This document shows positions 47,606 through 55,285 of a DNA stretch of 64,000 nucleotides, one piece after another; the stretch's first letter is position 1; every line of letters begins with the position of its first letter. The translations under genes and the position numbers were made by a program. The stretch is from Avibacterium volantium. GTDB taxonomy: Bacteria; Pseudomonadota; Gammaproteobacteria; Enterobacterales; Pasteurellaceae. The stretch spans positions 1,397,001 to 1,461,000 of the forward strand of contig NZ_LR134167.1 in NCBI RefSeq assembly GCF_900635775.1, given 5' to 3'. The notes below the pieces were generated by a model that searched no databases, was not told the DNA's origin, and was given only the letters and a program-made list of their open reading frames with translations.

Positions 47606-48382
47606 TTATTGCCAGTGCCAAGAAAGGTTGGATACCAATCGGCACTGATCACATTTAAAATCAAACAGATCAAAGAGTGGGGCTTTTAATGCCCAATTTT
47701 TATGGCAGCTTGGACAGTGGCGTTGTTGTTCTGCAGCCAAACTTTCGCCACCAATGCGGTATAAATAATAGTAAGTTGGAATACCAGTGTGTTGCTCAAT
47801 TTCTTGGCATAAGGCATAACCGTGTTTGGATAAATTGCTGTGCAGATCAGAAATTTCAGCAAGGGCTTGGCTTTCTAGAGCCGTGCCGTTCATTTGTAAC
47901 TGATCGCAAGCCTGCCAATTCTCTTGCCATTTGATGAGATCTAAACTCAAGTGCGGTGCATTTTTGAAAAATTTATACAGTGGAATAGGCAAGTTATCAT
48001 CGCCGCTGTGCAATGGTGAGCAAGATTGCAAATAGGTGGTGTTAAGCACTTGCCAGCTTGGTCGCTCGCCTTGATAGGTGAGATCAGAATTTAGGTCATC
48101 AGCAATCACTTGAAAACTATCAAAATTTATCCCCGCATTTTGTGCCATATCTAAGGCATTTTGCACCGCTGAATTATTAAATTCGGGCAGCAGGCTTTGT
48201 TGTTCGGGGCAAACCACACGCACAGCAATGCCTTGCTGAGTTTCTAATTCAGCGTGAAAAAGGGGAATTTCTCGCCCAAGAATTTGCCCGTTGTAACGCC
48301 ATTGTTCAATCACTTGATTAATCAATGGGTAAGCCGTATTGTTGGGTTCGGTAAGGGTAAAAAAAGCTTCAATTAAATACAT
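47606..48382 (-). CDS. Zinc-ribbon protein of unknown function (DUF2310-like)
   Basis: A 258-residue protein ending in a zinc-ribbon: CPSCHKNW and, 21 residues on, CDQCRL. The N-terminal region starts [15 protein letters not shown] and carries no domain I can name, and the middle is Leu/Ala-rich. It fits a Pasteurellaceae/gamma-proteobacterial family annotated as zinc-ribbon-containing and possibly nucleic-acid binding. It stands where syd lies in E. coli (between yqcC-truC and queF), eight bases before queF. It could act with RNA modification genes, but this is only inference from position. Confidence 0.75.
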   Translation of the reverse strand: MYLIEAFFTLTEPNNTAYPLINQVIEQWRYNGQILGREIPLFHAELETQQGIAVRVVCPEQQSLLPEFNNSAVQNALDMAQNAGINFDSFQVIADDLNSDLTYQGERPSWQVLNTTYLQSCSPLHSGDDNLPIPLYKFFKNAPHLSLDLIKWQENWQACDQLQMNGTALESQALAEISDLHSNLSKHGYALCQEIEQHTGIPTYYYLYRIGGESLAAEQQRHCPSCHKNWALKAPLFDLFDFKCDQCRLVSNLSWHWQ

Positions 48383-48522
48383 TCTCTGCCTTAATTTATA
48401 GGAAAGCGATTGCGTTTTTTCATACTTGGCTTTGTGGTATCATAACGCCTTTGTTTCTGCACTAAAGGTGAACGCCACATTTTAGGCAGAATAAGATGAG
48501 AAAGCAAATTAAGGAATCCACA

Positions 48523-48855
48523 ATGCGTGAACAAACAAAATATCAGTTACAACAATTACAAAAAGCAATGGAGGAATTAGCCCTTTGGCAAGCCGTTGCA
48601 CCGGAAGCGGCAGCATTTGACAGCGTCGAGCCGTTTTGTATCGACACAATGAATGCGCACGAATGGTTGCAATGGGTGTTTATTCCGAGAATGTATGCCA
48701 TTATTGAAAGCAACGAACCATTACCGCACAAAATGGCGATTGTGCCTTATATTGAAGAAGCCTTAAAAGAAAAGGATATTGTGGAAGTGCAACGCTTAAT
48801 TGAGCCGTTGAAAGCTATCGAAGAAATTTGCAACGCTCAAAATGACCGCGCTTAA
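48523..48855 (+). CDS. yqcC: YqcC family protein
   Basis: A 110-residue cytoplasmic protein of unknown function. The family motif is DSVEPFCIDTMNAHEWLQWVF in two overlapping pieces, followed by IPRMYAIIES and LPHKMAIVPYIEEAL. The ATG at 48523 is seven bases after AAGGA, and an ATG nine codons earlier lacks a ribosome site. It overlaps truC by 14 bases, as tight coupling with the tRNA modification gene would need. Confidence 0.88.
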   Translation: MREQTKYQLQQLQKAMEELALWQAVAPEAAAFDSVEPFCIDTMNAHEWLQWVFIPRMYAIIESNEPLPHKMAIVPYIEEALKEKDIVEVQRLIEPLKAIEEICNAQNDRA

Positions 48856-49570
48856 TCTTCTTTATCAAGATGAATATTTGGTGGCGGTGAATAAGCCAGC
48901 GGGAATGTTGGTGCATCGTAGCTGGCTTGATCGCCACGAAACCCAATTTGTGATGCAAACCTTACGCGATCAAATCGGGCAGCACGTTTTTCCTATTCAT
49001 CGTTTAGATCGCCCTACCTCTGGCGTGCTGCTGTTTGCTTTAAATGGGGAAATTGCCAAATTGTTGTGCGAGCAATTTGAACAAAAGCAGGTGGAAAAAA
49101 GCTATTTGGCGGTGGTGCGAGGTTATGTAACGGGGCAGGGCAGGATTGATTATCCGCTGAAAGTTCAATTAGATAAAATCGCCGATAAATTTGCTCAGCA
49201 AGATAAAGCACCGCAAGAGGCGATCACGGATTATGAAGGCTTAAAAACAGTGGAAATGCCTTATGGGGTAGGGCGTTATCAAACCAGCCGTTATTCTTTG
49301 GTGAGGCTCATTCCACAAACGGGCAGAAAGCATCAGTTACGTCGTCACTTAAAGCATATTTTTCACCCGATTTTAGGGGATACGCAATATGGCGATTTGC
49401 ATCAAAACCGCGCTTTAAGCGAACATACTGGCGTGCAACGGTTAATGTTACACGCAGAAACGCTCGCGTTTAACCACCCTATAACAAAAAATCGGTTAAA
49501 AATCACCGCACCTTTAGATGAACAATGGCAACACTTGTTCGATGCTTTTTCTTGGAATGAGATAGCCTAA
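48842..49570 (+). CDS. truC: tRNA pseudouridine(65) synthase TruC
   Basis: An RluA-family enzyme that makes pseudouridine 65 in some tRNAs. The catalytic Asp is in PIHRLDRPTSGVLLF. LYQDEYLVAVNKPAGMLVHRS and GRKHQLRRHLKHI complete the family signature. It has 242 residues. It begins inside the end of yqcC. Confidence 0.93.
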   Translation: MTALNLLYQDEYLVAVNKPAGMLVHRSWLDRHETQFVMQTLRDQIGQHVFPIHRLDRPTSGVLLFALNGEIAKLLCEQFEQKQVEKSYLAVVRGYVTGQGRIDYPLKVQLDKIADKFAQQDKAPQEAITDYEGLKTVEMPYGVGRYQTSRYSLVRLIPQTGRKHQLRRHLKHIFHPILGDTQYGDLHQNRALSEHTGVQRLMLHAETLAFNHPITKNRLKITAPLDEQWQHLFDAFSWNEIA

Positions 49571-49656
49571 ACGTTCAAAAATAAAAGATGAAACATCAAA
49601 TGCGCAAAAATAATAGAAATTTCCTAGGAATTTCAAAGTGCGGTGCTTTTTTTCGT

Positions 49657-49685
49657 TTGTTTTTTGGTTAAAGCTCTTGTATAAT
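49657..49685 (+). promoter_or_regulatory. Promoter of the rplM-rpsI operon
   Basis: TTGTTT and TATAAT are separated by 17 bases, giving a 5' leader of about 135 bases before rplM. Confidence 0.72.
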
Positions 49686-49774
49686 CGCCCGACCCTGTGA
49701 ATGTGTCGGCTTTCCCACCGCACATTATTTTATCGAGATCACACTCGAAGGGGTGAAGATTGAGATTCATGGTT

Positions 49775-49792
49775 GTGTTCAAATTTGAACAC
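49775..49792. repeat. Perfect palindrome in the rplM leader
   Basis: GTGTTCAAATTTGAACAC is an 18-base perfect palindrome. As RNA it folds into a seven-base stem with AATT loop, 35 bases before the rplM start. E. coli L13 represses its own mRNA, so this could be part of the control site. This is inference. Confidence 0.6.
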
Positions 49793-49826
49793 TGGGTATT
49801 AATATTATTTTATTGGTAATTAATTA

Positions 49827-50255
49827 ATGAAAACTTTTGTAGCAAAACCAGAAACGGTTAAACGCGACTGGTATGTAGTAGATGCGACAGGTAAAACTTT
49901 AGGTCGTTTAGCGACTGAATTAGCACGTCGCCTTCGTGGTAAACATAAAGCTGAATATACTCCACACGTTGATACAGGTGATTACATCATCGTTATCAAT
50001 GCGGACAAAGTTGCCGTAACAGGTAAAAAAGAAAGCGATAAAATTTACTACTGGCACACTGGCTATGTAGGTGGTATCAAACAAGCGACATTTAAAGAAA
50101 TGATTGCTCGCCGTCCAGAAGCTGTGATTGAAATTGCGGTTAAAGGTATGTTGCCAAAAGGCCCATTAGGTCGCGCAATGTATCGTAAATTGAAAGTGTA
50201 CGCTGGTCCTAACCACGAACACGCAGCACAACAACCACAAGTTTTAGATATTTAA
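49827..50255 (+). CDS. rplM: 50S ribosomal protein L13 (uL13)
   Basis: A 142-residue ribosomal protein of the large subunit. Typical motifs are [32 protein letters not shown] and [19 protein letters not shown]. It is first in the rplM-rpsI operon, 16 bases before rpsI. Confidence 0.97.
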   Translation: MKTFVAKPETVKRDWYVVDATGKTLGRLATELARRLRGKHKAEYTPHVDTGDYIIVINADKVAVTGKKESDKIYYWHTGYVGGIKQATFKEMIARRPEAVIEIAVKGMLPKGPLGRAMYRKLKVYAGPNHEHAAQQPQVLDI

Positions 50256-50271
50256 TCACGAGGTGAGAAAA

Positions 50272-50664
50272 ATGGCAGAGAATCAAAACTACGGCACAGG
50301 TCGCCGCAAAAGCTCTTCAGCTCGTGTATTTATCAAACCGGGCAGTGGTAAAATCACTATTAACCAACGCGAATTAGACGTTTATTTCGGTCGCGAAACT
50401 TCTCGTATGATCGTACGTCAACCATTAGAGTTGGTTGAATTAACTGATAAATTAGACCTATACATCACAGTTAAAGGTGGTGGTATTTCAGGTCAAGCGG
50501 GTGCAATCCGTCACGGTATCACTCGTGCACTAATTGAATATGATGAAACATTACGTCCAGCATTACGCGCAGCAGGCTTTGTTACTCGTGATGCTCGTCG
50601 CGTTGAACGTAAAAAAGTGGGTTTACACAAAGCACGTCGTCGCCCACAATACTCAAAACGTTAA
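50272..50664 (+). CDS. rpsI: 30S ribosomal protein S9 (uS9)
   Basis: A 130-residue small-subunit protein whose C-terminal tail (RRRPQYSKR) reaches the P-site t[21 protein letters not shown] and [15 protein letters not shown] are family motifs. The ATG at 50272 is after GAGGTGAG. An in-frame GTG three codons upstream is part of that ribosome site. Confidence 0.97.
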   Translation: MAENQNYGTGRRKSSSARVFIKPGSGKITINQRELDVYFGRETSRMIVRQPLELVELTDKLDLYITVKGGGISGQAGAIRHGITRALIEYDETLRPALRAAGFVTRDARRVERKKVGLHKARRRPQYSKR

Positions 50665-50688
50665 TCATTTCTTATTCAAATACAGTTC

Positions 50689-50718
50689 AAATGGCAAGTT
50701 TTTACTTGCCATTTTTCT
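50689..50718 (+). terminator. Terminator after rpsI
   Basis: AAATGGCAAG and CTTGCCATTT pair around TTTTTA and are followed by TTCTTTT. Confidence 0.87.
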
Positions 50719-50885
50719 TTTCTAAATTTCTTAAATTAATCATTTTAAAGAAAAAATTCAATTTATAATCAATAAGATAGCTTGGTATGTGATAAATTTA
50801 CTTAGCTATTTCCCTATAATTTATGGTAAAATATTCGCCTTTAATTTTAAATGATCGATAAGTAAAAGGTTAGCGGAGGAATAAA

Positions 50886-51523
50886 ATGAGTAGTGCAGCA
50901 AATAAACGTTCAATAATGACCCTTTTTTCCAATAAAGACGATATTTATTGCCATCAAGTGCGCATTGTTTTAGCGGAAAAAGGAGTTGCTTATGAGATGG
51001 AAGAAATTGAGCCAGGTTCTGTCTCAGAAGATTTAATGGAGTTAAACCCTTAGGCACATTGCCAACCTTGGTAGATCGTGATTTAGTGCTATTTAATTCC
51101 CGTATTATTATGGAATATCTTGATGAACGCTTTCCACACCCGCCATTAATGCCCGTTTATCCTGTATCGCGCGGTAAAAGCCGTTTATTAATGCTAAGAA
51201 TTGAGCAGGATTGGTATTCTTTATTAAACCAAATTGAGCAAGGTGATGACGCTGAAAAAGAGCAGGCTGCCAAACAATTAAAAGAAGAATTATTAGCTAT
51301 CGCGCCAATTTTCAACCAAACTCCTTATTTTATGAGCGAAGAGTTTAGCTTGGTAGATTGCTATATTGCGCCGTTATTATGGCGTATGCAGAAATTGGGA
51401 ATTCAATTTACAGGCGCAGGAAGTAAAGCGATTAAAAATTATATGGAACGCGTGTACCAAAGAGATTCTTTCAAACAATCCGTAGGCGAAGCTGCACCTA
51501 AAAACCTAATGGATGATAAATAA
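50886..51523 (+). pseudogene. sspA: sspA (stringent starvation protein A), broken by a one-base frameshift
   Basis: SspA is a glutathione-transferase-fold protein that binds RNA polymerase and acts in starvation and acid responses. Translation from the ATG at 50886 (SSAANKRSIMTLFSNKDDIY) reaches ELNP and then a TAG at 51051. The rest (TLPTLVDRDLVLFNSRIIMEY onward, in two overlapping parts) continues in another frame to 51523. Relatives read ELNPYGT here, so one base, probably the T of a TAT codon, is missing near 51052. All else looks intact, including SLVDCYIAPLLWR. It may be a recent mutation or a read error. A -1 slip at AAACCCT just before the stop would also restore the frame. Confidence 0.9.
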
Positions 51524-51535
51524 AAGAGAGTAGTT

Positions 51536-51997
51536 ATGGAACGTAAATTCTCACCGAAACGCCCTTATGTTTTAAGAGCTTATTATGATTGGTTGATAGA
51601 CAATGATTGTACGCCGTACTTGGCCGTTGATGCTACTTATTCTGGCGTGAAAGTACCTGTTGAATATGTGAAAGATGGGCAGATTGTGCTGAATATTTCA
51701 ATGAATGCAACAGGAAACTTGCAATTAACCAATGATTTCGTTCAATTTAATGCACGTTTTCAAGGTGTACCGCAAGAAATCTTTATCCCTATGGGCGCGT
51801 TAATTGCGCTTTATGCAAGAGAAAGCGGTGATGGTATTATGTTTGAACCAGAAGAGTTCGAAGATGATCTTGCTATTCAACAAGATGAAATTAAAGATGA
51901 ACAACCGTTAAGCTTTGTTGAGGCCGTAGATAAACCTGAAACAACAGAAAAGCCATCGAGTAAGAAATCCTCTCCAAAATTACGTTTTGTTGATTAA
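51536..51997 (+). CDS. sspB: ClpXP adaptor SspB
   Basis: SspB binds ssrA-tagged peptides and ClpX and speeds tagged-protein degradation. The folded domain (RPYVLRAYYDWLIDND, NISMNATGNLQL, FNARFQGVPQEIFIP) is followed by an acidic flexible linker and the ClpX-binding tail PKLRFVD. It has 153 residues. It follows sspA by 12 bases with GAGAG as ribosome site. The frameshift in sspA could reduce its translation through coupling. Confidence 0.95.
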   Translation: MERKFSPKRPYVLRAYYDWLIDNDCTPYLAVDATYSGVKVPVEYVKDGQIVLNISMNATGNLQLTNDFVQFNARFQGVPQEIFIPMGALIALYARESGDGIMFEPEEFEDDLAIQQDEIKDEQPLSFVEAVDKPETTEKPSSKKSSPKLRFVD

Positions 51998-52020
51998 TTA
52001 TAAAGACTTAATTTCTTTTA

Positions 52021-52060
52021 AGCGTCTGCACTAAATAATAGTGTAGGCGCTTTTTTTTAT
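52021..52060 (+). terminator. Terminator after sspB
   Basis: AGCGTCTGCACTA and TAGTGTAGGCGCT pair over 13 positions (two G-U), with AATAA loop, and are followed by TTTTTTTTT. Confidence 0.88.
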
Positions 52061-52730
52061 ATTCCTTTATTCAAATAAACCCCTTATTTTTATAATGTTA
52101 TTTAGTTATTTTTGTAACGTTGTAACAAATTAGCAGATAGGCTTTTCCTATATTTTTTAAGACTAAAATCTTAAAGATTTCTTAAATCTCGCTAATATTT
52201 ATTTTGTATCCATTGCGAAAATCAATCTAAATGATCTCATCATCATAAATCCACTGAAAAGATATTTCATATAAAGAATAACCGAAGAAAAGATTCCAAG
52301 ATGCAACACTAAAAAACGCCATAAAGATATGCTGTAGGCTATGACAAAAAAGAGCGATACAAAAGTTACTCTTATATTTACATTATTTAACATAATATAC
52401 ATTATGCGAAATTAGTTATCAGGTTAGTAAAAACTACGGGTTAAGAAAATCACAGAGTTATACACAGATCACTTTTACTAGTTAAACAAGGTAAAATTAA
52501 GGTTTTTGACCACACTGTAACGCTTAGATTTTATGAGTTACTCACTGTCAATGATGAAATGTAAAGAAAAGTTAAAGAATGACGTAGATTAATATGGTGG
52601 TAAAAATAACGCTAGATAAAAATCTAGTCTTGCTTAATTGAATTAAAAATCAATGAAACAAAATCTATAATCTTTACGATGATTTTACTTATCTGCTATT
52701 TTTGAGAGCTTAAAAACAATAACTGGAATA
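52061..52730. other. AT-rich gene-poor stretch
   Basis: I see no convincing gene in this stretch. A 67-codon hydrophobic frame on the minus strand (52199-52402) has no ribosome site. A single perfect DnaA box (TTATACACA, 52458-52466) and a small palindrome (CTAGATAAAAATCTAG, 52611-52626) are present. No uptake signal occurs between 49645 and 53003. It may be a remnant of lost genes. Confidence 0.5.
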
Positions 52731-52848
52731 AGCTTAGTTAAGCTATTTAATGATTTTCCGCTTTTTAGCCTTACTTTATTAAGGCTAAATGATTGCGCTA
52801 CGCGAAAAATAAAAAAATCGAGCAGTTAGATTACTCGATTTTTTATTT
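52731..52848 (+). ncRNA. Possible small structured RNA ending in a terminator
   Basis: Three hairpins follow each other: AGCTT/AAGCT (52731-52744), a perfect ten-base stem TTTAGCCTTA/TAAGGCTAAA (52764-52789), and AAAAAATCGAG/CTCGATTTTTT (52812-52844) with T-run. There is no gene upstream on the plus strand for 730 bases that would need a terminator, so a small RNA is possible. The promoter is not clear. The last hairpin also suits sbcB on the minus strand. Confidence 0.3.
52812..52848. terminator. Bidirectional terminator after sbcB
   Basis: The stem AAAAAATCGAG/CTCGATTTTTT has an 11-base loop, and T-runs appear on both strands. It lies 47 bases beyond the end of sbcB. Confidence 0.8.
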
Positions 52849-52894
52849 TACGCAATTTAGCAAAATTTAATTAGATTGTTACAGCATCACAAAT

Positions 52895-54316
52895 CTAACC
52901 CAATAATTTCACCCCATATTCATAAACTTGCTGCAATAAGGCTAATTTTTCAGGATTATTTTGATATTCTTCCGCCAAGGCTTGTAATTCTTGTTCAAAT
53001 TGCACCGCACTTTGTTCCAGCTTTCTACGGCGGTATTTATCCCAGCGTAACTGCTCGGCTCGAGTTAAAGTCTTGTAGAAATGACGCGCACGATAATGAA
53101 ACAGCAACGCATCAACACGTTTATCTTGGAAGGTTAAATTATGCTCGGCCAATTTTTCAGGGGTTAAATCGCGTAAAATGGCCATATTATTTTTGTCATT
53201 TGGACTGAAAAATCCACTATATAATTCAGTTTCTACATTATCGCTTGGCTCAAAGACGCGTTTATCAGTGAAAATTTGTAATACTTTTTCACGAATGTTG
53301 AGATTAGCACGCAATTTAGTAAGGTTTGCTAAGCAACGCTGGCGGTCAATGCCTAAGCGTTGTGCATTTTCTGGCAACAGGGTTTTGGCTGGGGCTAAAA
53401 TTGGACATTTGTTGATATGCACCAATTTTAATGGTACAGGTAAAATACCTTGTTCTTCCAATTCCGTTTTTTTGGTATATAAATTTTGGCGTAATTCTTC
53501 CGCACTTTTATTGAGTAGATCATCAATATTGCTATCTAAATCACACATAATGACGGCATTTTTATTGGTTGGGTGCCAGGCTAAAGGGGCAATCCAAGTG
53601 GTGTTACCGCGATAATTCCCCAACATTCCTGAAACGTGAACCAATGGCGTCATTTCTGCAGTGTTAATCATTACTTCAAGGGATTTTTTATCGCGATGCT
53701 CAAAGAAAAACTGGAATAATCTTGGCTGTTTTTCCTTGATTAATTTCGCCATTTCAATGGTTGCATACACATCAGCCATTGCATCGTGGGCATTGCTATG
53801 CTCTATTCCATTGGCTTTGGTTAAATTTTCTAAGCGGAAAGATGGCATTCCGTCATCATCATAAACCCAGTTTATACCATCAGGCCGCAAGGCATAGCAG
53901 GCACGCACTAAATCCAGTAAATCCCAGCGAGAATTGCCATTTTTCCAGCTATATTCGTAAGGATCGATAAAATTCCGATAAAAGGTATAACGGGTCATTT
54001 CATCATCATAACGGATATTATTAAAGCCCATAACACAAGTGTTTGGTTGAGAGAATTCTTGCAAAATTCGCGCAGCAAATTCAGGTTCAGGCAAGCCTTG
54101 CTCATTGCATTGCTGTGGCGTGATGCCGGTTACCATCACCGCGGTTGGCGAGGGCAAATAATCATTGGTTTGCTTGCAATAGAACATCACAGGCTCACCA
54201 ATAATATTAAAATCCTTATCTGTACGAATTCCGGCGAATTGTGCAGGACGATCGGTGGCAGGATTTACCCCAAAACTTTCGTAATCGTAAACAAAAAAAC
54301 TGAAATTATCTTGCAT
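52895..54316 (-). CDS. sbcB: Exodeoxyribonuclease I (SbcB)
   Basis: A 3'-5' single-strand DNA exonuclease used in repair and recombination. It has DEDDh motifs: D11 and E13 in VYDYESFG, the second Asp in FNNIRYDDEM, and the His/Asp of EHSNAHDAMADV. The SH3-like and C-terminal helical parts follow. It has 473 residues, as in E. coli. It lies four bases after the DMT transporter gene. Confidence 0.95.
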   Translation of the reverse strand: MQDNFSFFVYDYESFGVNPATDRPAQFAGIRTDKDFNIIGEPVMFYCKQTNDYLPSPTAVMVTGITPQQCNEQGLPEPEFAARILQEFSQPNTCVMGFNNIRYDDEMTRYTFYRNFIDPYEYSWKNGNSRWDLLDLVRACYALRPDGINWVYDDDGMPSFRLENLTKANGIEHSNAHDAMADVYATIEMAKLIKEKQPRLFQFFFEHRDKKSLEVMINTAEMTPLVHVSGMLGNYRGNTTWIAPLAWHPTNKNAVIMCDLDSNIDDLLNKSAEELRQNLYTKKTELEEQGILPVPLKLVHINKCPILAPAKTLLPENAQRLGIDRQRCLANLTKLRANLNIREKVLQIFTDKRVFEPSDNVETELYSGFFSPNDKNNMAILRDLTPEKLAEHNLTFQDKRVDALLFHYRARHFYKTLTRAEQLRWDKYRRRKLEQSAVQFEQELQALAEEYQNNPEKLALLQQVYEYGVKLLG

Positions 54317-54320
54317 TATC

Positions 54321-55190
54321 TTACCTTGTCAAAAAAGGTTCTAAATAAAATAGGCTGAGAATGGCAGAAATACCAAGTGCCACGCCTACCCCATTGATTT
54401 TGCTTATTTTTTCTTTGAATACTATTGCACCAACAAGCGTGCCAAGACAAATCACACCAATATTCATTCCCGCAAAAACAAGGGTTGGATTTTGGCTAAA
54501 ACTTTGATGAGCGCGAATATAAAATAGAATATTCATAAAATTTAGCCCGCCGAGTACAATGCCAGCTAACAGACTCGCCCCATTCCACTGGGTTCGCTTA
54601 ATCAATAAATACATAAACATAACGCACATTGCTAAGGCAAAGGCAATAAACAAGGTGGTTGGAAAGGCGCTGCCCATTTTGGCGGTCTGCTTGAATAAAA
54701 TATCAATCACGCCATAACCAAACCACACGGCAAGCAAGCTCAATCCGCCTTTAACCGAAAGTCCTTGCTCGCGCGGTTTGATTAAACAAAATAATGCTGA
54801 AAACGCCAAGATTAAGCTGATAATACGCGATTGACTGAGCTGTTCGCCAAATAATATAAACGCTGCCAAAATAGGCAAAAATAAAGATAAACGCTGCGCC
54901 GCATCAGAACGTACAATGCCTGCAAATTCAACGGCTTTTGACATAATGATAAACACGCTAGGCAACAATAAGCCTAAACTCAGGAAAATCGCACTATTTT
55001 CATTTTGTACGATAAAATCGGTAAAGCCTTGCCCTTGAAAGTTCGGCTGTAATAAAAAATAGCTGAGTAAAAGTGCGATAAGATAATTGAAAGCGATTGC
55101 TTGCTCGATCACAACGTTGAATCGGCGTGCGACTTTTAGCAGCACAGATACCGCAACGCTGCAAGCAATGGCGAGAAATAAATAGTGCAT
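54321..55190 (-). CDS. EamA/DMT-family transporter
   Basis: A 289-residue inner-membrane protein with about ten hydrophobic helices in two EamA halves (the first around VRSDAAQRLSLFLPILAAF, the second around NIGVICLGTLVGAIVFKEK). The substrate cannot be told. The family includes amino acid, drug and sugar exporters. It is upstream of sbcB and probably co-transcribed. Confidence 0.82.
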   Translation of the reverse strand: MHYLFLAIACSVAVSVLLKVARRFNVVIEQAIAFNYLIALLLSYFLLQPNFQGQGFTDFIVQNENSAIFLSLGLLLPSVFIIMSKAVEFAGIVRSDAAQRLSLFLPILAAFILFGEQLSQSRIISLILAFSALFCLIKPREQGLSVKGGLSLLAVWFGYGVIDILFKQTAKMGSAFPTTLFIAFALAMCVMFMYLLIKRTQWNGASLLAGIVLGGLNFMNILFYIRAHQSFSQNPTLVFAGMNIGVICLGTLVGAIVFKEKISKINGVGVALGISAILSLFYLEPFLTR

Positions 55191-55230
55191 TTTATTTCCT
55201 TGCGAGATTTAAAGTGAAAAGATAACGAGT

Positions 55231-55270
55231 AAAGTGCGGTGAAAAATTTTGTATTTTTGCACCGCACTTT
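55231..55270. terminator. Uptake-signal hairpin after mukB
   Basis: AAAGTGCGGTG (55231) and CACCGCACTTT (55260) pair over 11 bases and include two perfect uptake signals. The hairpin follows the end of mukB on the minus strand. Confidence 0.8.
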
Positions 55271-55285
55271 TGTTTATTGCCTATT

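Noticed and set aside
52199-52402. A 67-codon hydrophobic frame on the minus strand as a membrane protein gene
   Set aside because: It has no ribosome site, lies in AT-rich DNA where such frames are frequent, and resembles no family I know.
52440-52500. Replication origin suggested by a perfect DnaA box (TTATACACA)
   Set aside because: Only one box was found, with no cluster of further boxes, no 13-mer repeats and no origin-type neighbours (mnmG, mioC, dnaA).
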